Assembly (NCBI GenBank): GCA_030141605.1
Contig: JAQGDQ010000136.1
Coordinates: forward strand, 248,001 to 312,000
Direction of reading: 5' to 3'
Origin: Tubiluchus corallicola
Taxonomy: Eukaryota > Priapulida > Priapulimorpha > Priapulimorphida > Tubiluchidae
Length of the DNA stretch: 64,000 bases
The notes beneath the pieces are model-generated. The model was not told the DNA's origin, searched no databases, and was given only the letters and a program-made list of their open reading frames with translations. Positions 13,801-61,487 of the stretch are shown in pieces. How positions within the stretch are numbered: the first letter of the stretch is position 1; the number at the start of each line of letters is the position of its first letter. Made by a program: the position numbers and the translations under genes.

Positions 13801-15101
13801 GCACAGCCCTATAAATGTAATTTTTCCATTTACGGCCAAGGAAACTTGAGGTTGGCAAAGTTCCATCCACATCACAATAGTTCAAGTCTCATTTAAATTA
13901 AGTCTTTTTTCAACAAAATTGCGACGCTAAAAATGCGGTTTCACCATGACAATAATCGTAAATCTCGTGGCTAAGACTTAATACTCACAATTATCTAAGT
14001 AATCTACTAATACTTTTCTGCTTTGAACAGAAGGTCTTAAATTAGATTCCGAATTTTTACTACTTATAAATTTCTTGTTTCACTACACATGTAGTTACCT
14101 TTCTCAGTAAATGACTTAATCTTTATGGGCATTGTCGAAGTTAATAATTTTATTGTAACCAAAACATGCGACTTACAAGCATAAAAAGTGACAATATTCA
14201 TGTTTTTTTTACTAAATTGGTCAGGACTGAAGGTGCGACTAGTCTTGTTCTAATCTAAATTGCAGCAAAGTATTCGAGAGATTATAATATTTGCAAGATT
14301 GTGTTTCGAATTCGTCTATGCACACTTAAATGATTGCAGTTATGTTGATTTAAGAATTCATGTTTAGTTGTTGACTTCATTGACATTATTCAAATGCTCC
14401 CCTTTCTTGGCGCCGCTCACCCTGCGTAACATTAAATACTAAACACATGAACATCGCATTCTTGCCTCTCAGTTGGGCATTTAATGAGGCTTTTTCGGAA
14501 GAAACACAAACAAATTGGATATTTTTGATGAGGTCTCAGATATGCGCGCAAATTTTCGTGTCTTTAGTTTTTGATTGAATGTCTGATACAGTTGACGAGG
14601 ATGCGAAATTGCAAGCAGGCGTATGGAGGTGGTTAGAGAGCGCTAGTATATAAGAAAAGTGTCAAAAATAGTTGTCTGTGTTTGCTATGCTAGAAATGTA
14701 ATGTAACAAAATGCCACCTGACACGTGGAATACATACTGCGACAACTGCTACTGTTTGAAAAATTATATGTTTGTTATGCTTGTATGGCTCAAATTTTTA
14801 AGCGTCTTTTGGTTTTAAAAGATCAACATTTTGTTATTATTTCTTCATAAGATAGACTACAGATGGCAATACTACAGCTATAAATAAGTTCGTAATGTAG
14901 CGCCACCTTTTAGCGGAAGTGTGCTTTTTTAATATGCTCTTTGACTTATAGGACTCACTATAAGGGATGAATCATATGGGATGTAAACTAACTTAAGCAA
15001 GTCCCATTTAATATTTCGTGGAATATTAATCTATGCATGTTTTTCGTGGAAATCATCTACCAAATTGTTATTCTAGTTTGCTTTTTTGATTTGTAGTCTT
15101 G
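10859..15101. other. Non-coding stretch, nothing firm
   Basis: No gene is supported. Two copies of CTTACGAA directly follow the hexamer array (10880-10925), the reverse complement of the TTCGTAAG motifs on its other side. There is a small CAT-rich simple tract around 13096-13125. ORFs of 60-87 codons here look random. Confidence 0.4.
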
Positions 15102-15109
15102 CTTATAGA

Positions 15110-15470
15110 CAGGGTTAGATTATCCTACAGAGTAGTATAGGCTGTACCTAGAGCCCCTGAAACTTGTGGGAGGGCTCAAGCTTTGGTAATATTTGGTAAA
15201 AATATTTTTTTCACAACGGCTGCGTTGAAATATGAGCTATTTTTGTTTGCAATAAATAGCAAAACAGTGGCATTTTTCAAACAATATTTTTATAGCTATA
15301 TTATAACTATTCTAGTTAAATTAAAAATTTGCAAACGTAAATGTCGCTAAAATATATCACGAGTAAAAGATATTCAAGACGCCCGAGGGTGAGTTGGAGC
15401 AAGGCTCCGTCTGAAGGGACCCCATAATTTTATTAACCTATGGGCCTCAAAAGGTAATAATCCAGCACTG
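15110..15470. mobile_element. hAT-type non-autonomous element (MITE)
   Basis: The 361-bp element is bounded by imperfect terminal inverted repeats: left CAGGGTTAGATTAT, right (inverted) CAGTGCTGGATTAT. It is flanked on both sides by the same 8 bp, CTTATAGA (15102-15109 and 15471-15478). An 8-bp target duplication and CAG-starting termini are the hallmarks of the hAT superfamily. There is no transposase ORF, so it would depend on an autonomous partner. The intact duplication implies a fairly recent insertion. Confidence 0.8.
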
Positions 15471-15478
15471 CTTATAGA

Positions 15479-16445
15479 GAGTTTTTTATTAAAAACTGGT
15501 GCAGGTGTTAAGCATAATAGTAAAATTTGTTTGACCATTTCCCGTAAGCCTTATTTCTACAAAAATGTTTCGAACAGTAAATGAAGTAGATTTTGAATAA
15601 GATAGCTCTTTGTATTTTTGAGGTATATTAATTTTATAGATATTCCTGTACTTGAGTAAACAAACTGCAAGAAATGGATTTTAGTTTTATGTTTTCTTCG
15701 TATAATATTTTTGTTGCTCTATATGCTTTTTTTCATGTTCTGAAACAGTATATTTGTTATTTAAAGTTAAAAGTTAAAGTTTATTGTTATATAAAATATA
15801 TAAAAGTAAAACGAAATTATTATCATTATTTACAAACACAATAAAAATGGTATAGTATGTGGAGCAAAAACGTTAAAACATTTCAGGTCTGTAGCTTAGA
15901 TATTTTTATGACATGGAGTCGTTGAAGTTCACTGACTTATTCACCTGTTTGTGTTGCAAAAAGTAGGCATACATATTAATCTTTTGTTATGTAACCAATA
16001 AAAATAATAATTTGAACAAATGAATTAATGAATAAATGATGAACGAAACAAACGAAGTAATAAATGGACAATTGAGCTAATGGACACACAAACAGGCTGA
16101 AAAGGGAGCTGATAAACAGATTAACAAGAAAAAGAAGAGACCATGTTCTAAAAGAGCGAACGAATGACAAGATACATGCATGTGAAGTAGCGTTTACCAT
16201 AAAATCCAAATACATCAACACGTGGATGGCAATATAGGTTTCTTCCGGGGCTATTCGTGTTACTAACTACCATAATTTACTGCTTGACCGCTGAGTGAGG
16301 AGAAATTTGGCCAGTCTGGTAAAGATTTGGACAGATTTACACTACACGTGTCGAAAATTGCGCCCGATGGTGAAGCCAGATAGAAAACAGCTGCGCTTGA
16401 CATCTTTATCTCTTTTCACCTCGTGCTCAAATTTTTCACCAGAGT
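15479..16445. other. Non-coding stretch with degenerate AATG/ACGAA simple sequence
   Basis: About 15995-16110 is a degenerate A-rich tetramer-like sequence (AATGAATTAATGAATAAATG and variants). A minus-strand ORF over it (15976-16221) is low-complexity Phe/Ser-rich and is not a gene. Nothing else recognised. Confidence 0.45.
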
Positions 16446-16678
16446 TTGCTCTCACTGTCTTCCCTTGTCTCTGCTTCTCTTTCTCTCTCTCTCTCAATCA
16501 CTCTTACCTTTCTCTTTCCCCTCCCACAATCATTCATCCTTTCTCTTACTCTTTCTGTCCCTCCCCTTTCTCTCTTTCTCTTTCTCCCTCTTTTTCTTTT
16601 TATCTCTGCTTCTCTTTTTGCCTCCTCTCCTCTCTCTGTCTCTGTCTCTCCCCCTCCCCGCTTTTTTTACCTGTCTCG
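16446..16678. repeat. Polypyrimidine tract (TCTC/CCCTTT-rich)
   Basis: About 230 bp of almost pure C and T on the + strand, degenerate rather than a clean dinucleotide. Open frames across it (Ser/Leu/Phe-rich on +, Arg/Lys/Glu-rich on -) reflect the composition only. Confidence 0.9.
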
Positions 16679-17144
16679 TGTCCAGAAAAAAACAATTCTT
16701 TGGTAAAATCACAATTATTTTAATTAAAAAACAAATGTGAACTACATTCCTCATTAGTCTTTTACCTTCTACGCTTTTCTTGCAACTTATTAAATAGTTA
16801 TGTACGCAGGATCCGCAATTTTTCAAATTGGGAGACCCTGGGCGTTATATCATTTTTACATGCCTGTTTCTTTGTTTATAAACACTGAAAACTGTATAAC
16901 TAACTTTTCTCACAGATTTTTCGAAACATGATGTAACTTAATACTCTGTTGAGAGTGTATCTTTTTAAGTTCTAGTGCCCATGCTGTGTTGAGAACTTGA
17001 GGTCACTGGCTACTGGTAACGGTATACATTATAGTTACCCTTGCTGACTACAATAACATTAGCCTATTTATTACACGTGAAACTGCAACCTTGAACCGAA
17101 TGGTGCTATTGACTGCTTCGTGCTGCTGTGAATTCTTACAGTCC
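16679..17144. other. Non-coding stretch, nothing recognised
   Basis: No ORF, RNA or repeat of note between the pyrimidine tract and the TTAA-flanked element. Confidence 0.4.
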
Positions 17145-17690
17145 TTAAAGGAAGACCTTACGAATTTTTAGACTCAATCTCATTTTAATTTACTGTCCAA
17201 AATATACATTTTCTTGCCTATAAAAGTTAACAATTGTTCTTTATATTTGAATAATTAGCTTAGAAAGTTAATTAACCGAAAGCAGTTATTGCTTATGTCA
17301 GAAACTAACCACAGTTTGTGCAATAGCAGGCGTCTTCCCTTGCACATTAAGCACATTAGTATAACTGTTACAGTGTTGTTCAAACGCGTGGTGTCACGAA
17401 AAATGGGCTATATATCATATGTCGTCAGAAACTAACACTGGAGTTCATGATCATGCTTATCACGGTACCGCCTTCTATTTGTCGGCTACGCGAATGTGAC
17501 AAAAAGGTGCCGCAGCCAATCTTAGTAGATTCACTGAGCCGCGCGTAGCTTTGAAAGTTTAACGAAATTTGATTATCCGAGGTAATTATTTAATCTAATC
17601 TTTGACTTAAAAAACTATTGTAGTTTTCATTATTTTAGAGCATTCTTTATTCTGAATTAATGTTTGCACACTCATCCGGTTTTCCTTTAA
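17145..17690. mobile_element. TTAA-flanked MITE, copy 1
   Basis: Starts at TTAA (17145-17148) followed by AGGAAGACC and ends with GGTTTTCCT followed by TTAA (17687-17690). The ends are inverted repeats, decayed at the left. The interior is closely similar to 57366-57915 in the same orientation, for example the shared runs GACTCAATCTCATTTTAATT and CACGGTACCGCCTTCTATT. TTAA target duplication with AGG-starting termini suggests a piggyBac-like or other TTAA-specific non-autonomous family. There is no transposase. Confidence 0.8.
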
Positions 17691-18660
17691 GAAACAAAAC
17701 ATGAATCTGGCGTGAACAACTTTATATTTTTTAGCCGTTACAGTACCGAGACTCGTAATACAATTGCCTGTTTTTCTCCATTAGTAATTCTAAATACTAA
17801 AAGTAATTACAAATCGAAACAAATTACTCAGGCTAGTTTTCCAGAATTTAACCAAATTACAATAATTACAACTAGAAATCACTATTAGGTCACAATATTG
17901 AATTTTGACGAACCATACCTTCACATTATCGCATAGAAGGTTATATGTTCATTTACATGGTCAAGCTTGTGATTGACAAAAAGTGATATTAATTGCTACT
18001 AAAAGTAGTAAAACGATTAAATTTATTCTGCTAATCTAACTATTTCAATCTTTCTATACTGTCAAAAAGACTGTTCACTCTGGCAAAATCTACCAAAAAT
18101 TTTAAATTTTTTTTCAATATTTTACGCAATCAATTGTTCCTGAAATGTTATCTTTATTGTAAAACACAATTAGAAACATATAAGAAACAGCCGTAAATTG
18201 ATGGACGAATTAACAGGCTCGATGGTGCGCAAAACGGCAAATGTAAATAAAAATAATAATACAAAATCAAGCAAAAGCAAGATTCATAAAAGCCTTTCTG
18301 GCAGTTTTTGCCCTTACGGTAGACTAACATTGCTGTGATTGAAATCTATCTCGTTTTGACGTTTTCGCGCTATTATCCAATCCTTGCCATATTGGCTTCA
18401 TTAAAGCGGTTACGATGTAATCTCAAATTCTTACGATTACTGATAGCGATATCCGCGTGCCTCCTCTCAGCTAGTAAACGAAACCACGTAAACTTCGTGG
18501 TAGTCATCAGTATTTGCCTGCAGGGTAGGTCTGACGTGAACGGCCTTTAGAGTACAAGAAATGTCTAACCTTTAGAGATTTAATAGTGTTCTTCTGTCAT
18601 TGCGAAACACTATGGTTTCAAATGGCCGATTTGATAGCAGTTAAAAAAACTCAGATGTAA
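17691..18660. other. Non-coding stretch, nothing recognised
   Basis: AT-rich. An ORF at 18335-18550 has no recognisable domain and no collagen-like or membrane-anchor pattern convincing enough to be the missing 5' exon. Confidence 0.4.
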
Positions 18661-18948
18661 TTTATTTCATTAAATTTTGCAAAACTTTTACCAGAATATG
18701 AAAGCTTTAAATCATGTGTTTTCGCACACATTTGCGTAATTATTAGTAGTATGAAGTTGCTGATGGCGCCCGTTTAGGTGCCACTTGTGATGACGGTGAT
18801 GCTGTTTATTTCATTAAATTTTGCAAAACTTTTACCAGAATATGAAAGCTTTAAATCATGTGTTTTCGCACACATTTGCGTAATTATTAGTAGTATGAAG
18901 TTGCTGATGGCGCCCGTTTAGGTGCCACTTGTGATGACGGTGATGCTG
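18661..18948. repeat. Exact tandem duplication, 2 x 144 bp
   Basis: The segment 18661-18804 is repeated immediately at 18805-18948 with no difference that I can see. Identity over 144 bp means a very recent duplication or an assembly artefact. It carries no ORF of interest. Confidence 0.95.
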
Positions 18949-19049
18949 TTGCTGCTGGTGGCAGCTGTGGCGATTTTGACTACTGAGGACTTTGAGCACT
19001 GTATAGGTGGTAAAAGAAAAATCACAAGGTTTGAGACAGAGCGATAGTT

Positions 19050-19138
19050 GTGATGGAGGCTGTGATGATTATGATGGTGTATGGTGATAGTAATGATGAT
19101 GATGATTATGATGGTGTATGTGATAGTAATGATGATGA

Positions 19139-19195
<57 letters not shown>

Positions 19196-19215
19196 AATGA
19201 TAATGATGACGGTGA
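19050..19215. repeat. (GAT)n trinucleotide repeat
   Basis: Perfect GAT/ATG repeats around 19139-19195 with degenerate flanks from 19050. The + strand frame gives poly-Met and is not coding. Confidence 0.95.
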
Positions 19216-19716
19216 TGAGGAAGAGGAGGCAGAGAAAAACAACAATAGCGATGACGACGGCGAAACTGAAGAGGCTTATGATACTAACTAATTATGCTGT
19301 CACGCCTATTATAAGGCCGATATGTACCAAGACGGCACGGAAAATGTTTTGGGTTTCACCAACCAAAAATGAAATGTCCCGGTTAAAATTGCTTGTGTGA
19401 ATTTTTAATCTAAATGTTAAACTGTTTAGCGCACAGTATGGCTAATGGGGCTTATGCGCTTACGCTTTTAGCCTAAAACTTAAACAAAGTGACGAAGCGC
19501 CCTATTTGTGTAATCAGGCGTTATCTGTTTAATAAATAGAACGTTCAGGGAAGCCAGAGGCATGATTGCGTGAGGCGTCTATAAAAACAGAAATTTACAG
19601 TACAATATTAATAATTAAAAATGTAGTAATATAAGTACACGTAGCTCCATCTGCAGTCAGATCATAAAACCTAACTTATGAGAATTAAAAACTAATGGTT
19701 ATTATTTGATTTTCAG
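19216..19716 (+). other. 3' part of the intron before the first detected collagen exon
   Basis: No exon recognised. The stretch ends in a good pyrimidine tract and acceptor (TTTGATTTTCAG) at 19716. Confidence 0.6.
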
Positions 19717-55053
<35,337 letters not shown>

Positions 55054-55790
55054 CAGATTTATGTTAAATCATTTAAATAGTGCTTTGTAAATATCCAATA
55101 TTTAAATCTCTACTGGTACAAAAACGGAATAATGTCGAAAGAGAGATCAAGTGAAATCCTGCAAATATCCAGCCTTGCTTTGCGCTTCTTGCAGTGCTGC
55201 TTTATTACTTGTCTTCAGGTGCCAGCATTTTGTAAACTGACCTCGACAATATGGCCTTCAACTCTTTTCAACTTCAGCTACTGGATATGACATATTCAGA
55301 AATTCAGCTACCCATATTAATAAAAGTTTCAGGCAAGTCGGGTGATAGGAATTCTGTGCCAAGACAACTTACAACAGTTCCGGCAGTGAATATTTGCAAT
55401 TCTGCATTAGTATCCACAATTAGAAAAGCCATAATCTGCTGTTATTTCATCTACAAGCAGTTCTATTGCTTACTGCTCAGTAAATACATATTAAATTTTA
55501 CAGAAATGATTAAAAAAGTACTGTTTTATTTCAGCTTTTAAGCCCATAAATCAAGACAAAGAACGGTCGTAAATAATGGTCGTAGGTGGGTGACAAACGA
55601 GCTACAAAAACATGGCACAACTGAGCCTTGTTTGTAGAAATGTTTGTTAATGACCCTCACCTAACTAATGTAACTATAACAGTATAAATTTTAACGAATG
55701 TACATTATATAGGAAAAAATTGTGATAACTTTATATTAATTTAACACATTGCGTGCTGAAATAAAATTAATCAAGATAACAAATCTTCTA
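55054..55790 (+). other. 3' untranslated region (proposed)
   Basis: AATAAA hexamers occur at 55319-55324 and 55760-55765; either could direct polyadenylation 10-30 bp downstream. An ORF at 55251-55541 begins inside this region and has no recognisable domain. The extent is an inference. Confidence 0.45.
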
Positions 55791-57365
55791 ACATACATCA
55801 GTAGTTGTTGGTACACTGAGTGTACCTGTAACGGTCTATATTGATTTATTTTAGTAACTTTTATGTTATTTGTTTTCTTTTTTCATTTTTTGTGGAGCGA
55901 TGTTTATTTTATCAAGTGGGGTTAACATGTTTTTCCTAACGTCATAGTTTTGTTTGTTTTAGTCAAAAGACGACCCAAAATATAGCACGCGGCACATTAC
56001 AACACATTGGGGAAAGGTATAGTTACGCCGCTAGTGTGACCAATGGCATGCCGTTCCATTCCAACTAACCATTACCTAGCCTGTATGTTACTGCCAAGTT
56101 TATGTTTGTGACTAAAATGAGAACTAACTCCTCGGAGGTTCCAGACGTGTAATACCTTTGTTTCCAGATAAACTGCTTAAAAGCAAACACATAATATGAA
56201 AAAACAATTTTCATTATACTAGCAAACCATTCTTGGAAAACAAGACAAGTTTTTTTGATATTGTTATCAGTATTTCACATATATTATAATTATAGTCATA
56301 TGTGTAGGCCCCATCAGAAATCTGAGACCGTCTTCAATTCATAGGCCTGCACACTATTCAAAATTTATTTCTTAACATTTACTAAAGCCAGATAAGTTGT
56401 TGAAGTTTGTTAATTATAAAATAATTATTGTTATAGATCAAAATGATTTGCAGTGTTCAAATTTACAAAACACAAGATAGATGAAGCGAGGCATTTCGTG
56501 AGAAGAGAGATGTTTAGAATCATCTAGTGTAGAATAATTTGCATTTTTATACAACATTTGCAGCTTAGTGGGCCTAAGCAGTTGCCCCATAACCTGGCTT
56601 TATAGTATTATTATTGGTAACAGTGAGTTGTGGGTTTGATTAATAGACCTCCGTTTTTCCTTGCAAATCAAGGCTTTCTGAAACCGCGTTATAAGGCCAA
56701 TTACAAAATACTCTGAACTAAGGATACCTACTTACTAACCAGCTGACAACAACAGTTTATAGATTCGATATTGCAAGACAGTGTATAGATAATAGAGAAC
56801 AGAGAATAGAGAATAAGTATCTCTGGCTACCTTGCATGAAACTACACTCTTGTGTAAGGCGCCCTTTCATCAACTGTTACTAACTTTGTAAAAAATTTCA
56901 ACCACGAGTACGTTTTTTTATTGTTGTTTGGTGGTTAGGTCATTTTCCTCTGTGAAAATTGTACTGTTTTATTTGTGACTAATAGCCTTGCTGTGTTTTT
57001 TAGCTCATTTTCCGTGAAAACTGTACTGTTTTATTTGTGACTAATAGCCTTGCTGTGTGATACTTGCTGACTATGTAGCCGTGTTAATTTGTCTCAGCAT
57101 AGACCCTACAAGTTTGCATCTTAACTACAGAACTTATTATGAAATACAACAATTGGTGATGTCATCTCGTACGTTTACGAATGATTTAACGAAAATAAAC
57201 ACATATGCGTTGACTATGACACACCACTGACTCTAGTCGCCCAATTTCAATTAAATCGTTAAAACTTGCTCCTCTGTCATGGGTATTTAGTTATGGCTAA
57301 GCGTAGTCTAGCTGGTCAACAGACTTCAATTGTTGTACTTTACCGATTTTTTGTGAAAGTGCTAA
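55791..57365. other. Downstream non-coding stretch
   Basis: Contains a possible hAT terminus remnant on the minus strand near 55960-56035 (CTAGCGGCGTAACTATACC when read on that strand) and the short tandem duplication at 56941-57058. No gene seen. Confidence 0.4.
56941..57058. repeat. Tandem duplication, ~65-bp unit
   Basis: CATTTTCC...GTGAAAAYTGTACTG...AATAGCCTTGCTGTGT appears twice, at 56941 and 57006, with only a few differences. Confidence 0.9.
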
Positions 57366-57915
57366 TTAAAGGAAAACCGGACGATTGTTTAGACTCAATC
57401 TCATTTTAATTTACTGTCCAAAATATACATTTTCATGCCTATAAAAGTTAACAATTGTTCCTTATATTTGAATAATTAGCTTAGAAAGTTAATTAATGGC
57501 AACCGAACACAGCTATTGCTTACGTCAGAAACTAACCACAGTTTGTGCAATGGCAGGCGTGTTCCCTTGCGCATCAAGCACATTTGCATAGATTTTACAG
57601 TACTGCTTAAACGCATGATGTCACAGCTTTACATCATGTGACGTCATGAAACTAACACAGCAGTTCATGATCATGGTTATCACGGTACCGCCTTCTATTA
57701 GTTGGCCACGCGGATGTGACAAAAAGGCGCCGCTGCCAATCTTAGTAGATTTACTGAGCCGCGCGTAGCTTTGAAAGTTTAACGAAATTTGAGTATCCGG
57801 CGTAATTATTATTTAATCTAAGCTTTGGTTTAAAATAAGCTGTTGTAGTTTTCAATATTTCAGAACATTCTTTATTCTGAACTCGTGTTTACACAATCAT
57901 CCGGTTTTCCTTTAA
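57366..57915. mobile_element. TTAA-flanked MITE, copy 2
   Basis: The ends are TTAAAGGAAAACCGGACGAT on the left and the inverse of TTAAAGGAAAACCGGATGAT on the right: an almost perfect terminal inverted repeat of about 22 bp including the TTAA target site. The 550-bp interior is closely similar to 17145-17690 in the same orientation, with scattered substitutions and small indels. It is better preserved at its ends than copy 1. No transposase ORF. Confidence 0.88.
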
Positions 57916-60855
57916 AAATAACTTATTTGGCTGGAACTGATTGACGAAAGTTAGTAGTGTGCCAGTGTAAGCGTCAACAAACTTAATCTAATTTGCATAA
58001 ACAGCAGAATCAAATTTTTTTGTGATTCAGAGTGAATGTGCTTGGATTACATTAAGTAAGCATATATCAGGTAGCTATACTGTAACTATAGGCTTGTAAG
58101 CTATACTAAACTTGATATATAACTAAGAAATTGTAAATAAATTATACTTTTTGTGAGTTACATAGAAAATTACGATTACGTACTCTGCATGTATGTTGTG
58201 TAGAATGGACTAACTTGCACGTTATGGTGATTATTTAAATTAATTTTTGATTGATAATGACTGTACATTGTTGTTCTTTTGCGTTCACTTGCGGAGAAAA
58301 TAACGGTAAATATTAATTTTTTGCATTGGTGGCATTCGAAAATTTGTTAAAATAATGTACAAGCAAAAGCAACTATTAAATTTAATTACCGTTCACGATA
58401 ATTATAAATGCAAAAGTTTACTTTATAAGAGGCAATCTGGGATTTTCTCTGTTTTATTCTAATATGCTAGAATCTCTTGATGGTTGAGATACCTAAAAGG
58501 ATGCAAAAAAATATGAAACATGGTAAGTCCGGATACAGTGTCAAAACAGCTGCCAACTGGATCTGGGCGGTTCAGGAGGCTAATAGCATTTCAAAAAAGT
58601 GCTACCTACAGCTTTTTAATTTTGAATAGTTTGACGAAGCAGCAATTTGTGCATCAAATTTGTCCTTACTTTTGTGACTTGTGTAATTATACTTTTTATT
58701 CATACGTTTTAGGCATCATTTTTATATTTTTTCAAAATCTAAAACTGATAGGGCCTACACAGTACATACTTCAGTATGCATACGCTTGGCACAGTGATAT
58801 GACTTCTAGTTGTTTGGTGTTGTTTATATCAGTGTTTTTCTCCCTTTTCAGAAATAAACAGTTCGTTTCTGGACACGCAATTGTAAATAGAAATCTACAG
58901 AGTGACCCGAAAGAAATGTCTTAAGTGTATCGTTGCTGAACACACTCTCAACAGCTTAGACGTGTGAATACTGTGTATTTATTACATAATGCCTAGCATA
59001 AATAACATTTTCGAAACAACCAAGCTTTACTATTGTAATTATTTGTAATTTTGATAGTATAGACATTGTGTTTCCTAATAATTTTGGTAAGGTAGACGAC
59101 TTAATTTTCATGCTCTATCAAACCAAACATTAATTAACCTGAAAATTTTCACAGGAATTTGATAAATGCTATCAAAATTTTTTGAATCTCTTAAAACAGG
59201 TGAAATGTCATAATTTCTTTTTTAAGTAGCCCCACATAAGTTTTATTTTTTGTAAGTTTAAAAAGCACTATTATGGTCTTATTTACTGTTATGACTGAGA
59301 TCTAACTGCAACACAGTACACTGTAATAAATATAGATGTTTAATATCAGAATAGTACAATGTAAAAAGTGAAAATGTACTTATATAATATATATATATAT
59401 ATATTAGTATATTGTGTATGTTTTTGATGCCATTAAAATATTAAATTGCTGCAGTATCAAAAGTAAGTTATTGCATGAGAATATTGACAGACACATTAAA
59501 TAATAAATCTAACTGTTAAATAACATAGCATGTCATTTGTAGATTCTTGTATCGCAACCAAAAGTTGTGCTGATTTCTTGCCTTGGGTAACAGTTATCTT
59601 TATTGAACAATACTAATTGTTGATATGATTTTATCACTGTACTCGACAAAGTTAAATATCCTCTTACCTGTTCAAAAACATACATTATGAATGCCAGATT
59701 TTAAAATGGCATTAATGTTCTTGAGGTTTGTCCAAAGTCAGTTTGCTAGACTATTTTTGATGGATTGACATGACTTGTTAGCTATGTAAAAACTGGCAGC
59801 AGAGCTGAAGATTAAATTTATTATCCGGTGTTGTGAAAATTAGTCTATGAGTATGTGTCTGTGTGCAGCTATAGGCAAGCATTTGCATGTCATTTTCCGT
59901 TTCTTTGTCAGAACGATTTAGCGTGTACAAAACTCTTTTTCATGATACATAACTGATTAAATAAATAATTTACTAAGTTATTTAATTATAACTTCTATAC
60001 TTAAGCAGATTTCGTTTTAAATTAATTGATATGTCTTTAAACCTGTATAATAATGCACCGCCACAGAGCTATACAAATCTCTGTGACAGACCGTTCTCTT
60101 TTTAAATTTTTTCAAACCAGAAAAATCTACTGTTTTTGGAAGACAGCTGATTCTCTCAAATGGTGGTCTTTGGTTTACGTCACTTTTTCTATACAGGAGC
60201 TAATGTCCCAGAATAATCCGATAATTATAACGCTAAAATTTAATTTCATTAAGATATTCTTTACTACCCGTTATTTACTGTATATAGAGCCTCATCTTTT
60301 TAAATTGCTGGCTGCGACGTTTCATAAAAAAGCAAACTTGTAGTGAGTTTCTTGATGTTTAATGTCAGTGCTGCTTATACAATAAGAGATTTATAATAGA
60401 CATGTGTCTACTGTGTAGTAATTTATTTAACGTTAACCATGTGTAAAATTGTACAGATTTAAGTATTGTTTTAGTAGTCAGGTTTTAAATTTCAATAGTT
60501 TGACGTATAGCTTACTTTTCAAGCTGAAGGCTTCTGATTAGGTTTATAAAGCCAGAGCTTCAAATTTAATGTATTTCACTACTAGTTACTGAATGTAATT
60601 AGTGCAGTTAAACGCCAGAGTTGCATCTAGGAAGAATAAACGTATTGAAAACAAGTTCATTTTCTGTAGGATTTAGATGAAGATAAACACAATTCAACTT
60701 GAATGTTAATGTTGAATTTTTATTTTTATTGTAATATTTGGTCGTGCTTAGGATTTTGTAATAAAATGTTTTAGTTTACAGGCTTAAAGTCTTCACCAAG
60801 TTATTTCAGATTGTAATGCTACAATGATTAGCTCGCTTATTTTTTCTCTAAGAAT
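57916..60855. other. Non-coding stretch with unrecognised ORFs
   Basis: ORFs at 58520-58924 (134 codons, two hydrophobic segments) and 60053-60343 (96 codons) have no recognisable family, and their lengths can arise by chance here. A short (AT)n run lies at about 59385-59404. No RNA gene seen. Confidence 0.4.
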
Positions 60856-61026
60856 TTCTCTCTCCCCCCTCTCTCTCTCTTTCTCTTCCCTTCTTTCTCT
60901 CTCTCTCACACTCTCTTTCTCTCTCTCCCCTGTTTCTCCTCCCTCCCCCTCTCTCGCCCCCCTCTCTCTTTCTCTTCTGACTCTGTTTCGTATTGCTCCC
61001 TCTTTCTCTTTCTCCGACTCTCTCAT
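60856..61026. repeat. Polypyrimidine tract
   Basis: About 170 bp of nearly pure C/T with TCTC and CCCC clusters. Ser/Leu-rich (+) and Arg/Glu-rich (-) frames are artefacts. Confidence 0.9.
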
Positions 61027-61487
61027 CTAGAATTTTCCTATCATATCGTATGTGTAAAAAGCAATCACAACTGATACCAACATTCGTTCGTCAAATTTAA
61101 CACTTTATAAACGCTTTCCGTAATACATTAAAGCTATAGGTAGTAATCCACTACAAACGGTTGTGCACCTCGGCTTTATATAATGAGCAAAACGGCGTTC
61201 TTACCCCATAGCTAGCGAAGTCCCTCAAAAGCATTTTCTTAATATATACCAGCAGAATTAATTCTGTTTTTGTGTGCCCCTGTGGCATAATAGTAATGAA
61301 AATAAACAGCAGAAATAAATTATTTAATCATACGTTATTGATAATAAATAATCAACAAAAATTAGTAAAACAAACTCATTTTGAAACTTATATATGTATC
61401 TGAACGTTAAAATTACGCAAACAAAAAAATTCGTTTCACAGATTATAACCAAGTCTTATCCCTGTAAACAAATATAATCTCATAAGC
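61027..61487. other. Non-coding stretch, nothing recognised
   Basis: AT-rich sequence without an identifiable feature. Confidence 0.4.

Noticed and set aside
13551-13814. 87-codon ORF with hydrophobic stretches as N-terminal exon candidate
   Set aside because: No phase-1 donor after a Gly/Pro-rich end and no plausible single membrane span with a cytoplasmic start.
18335-18550. Possible missing transmembrane exon (71 codons with hydrophobic parts)
   Set aside because: It ends in a stop without a phase-1 donor, lacks the juxtamembrane Cys/Pro pattern of MACIT collagens and does not connect to exon 1.
19050-19400. 116-codon Met-rich ORF
   Set aside because: Driven by the (GAT)n repeat; no acceptor or donor links it to the collagen exons.
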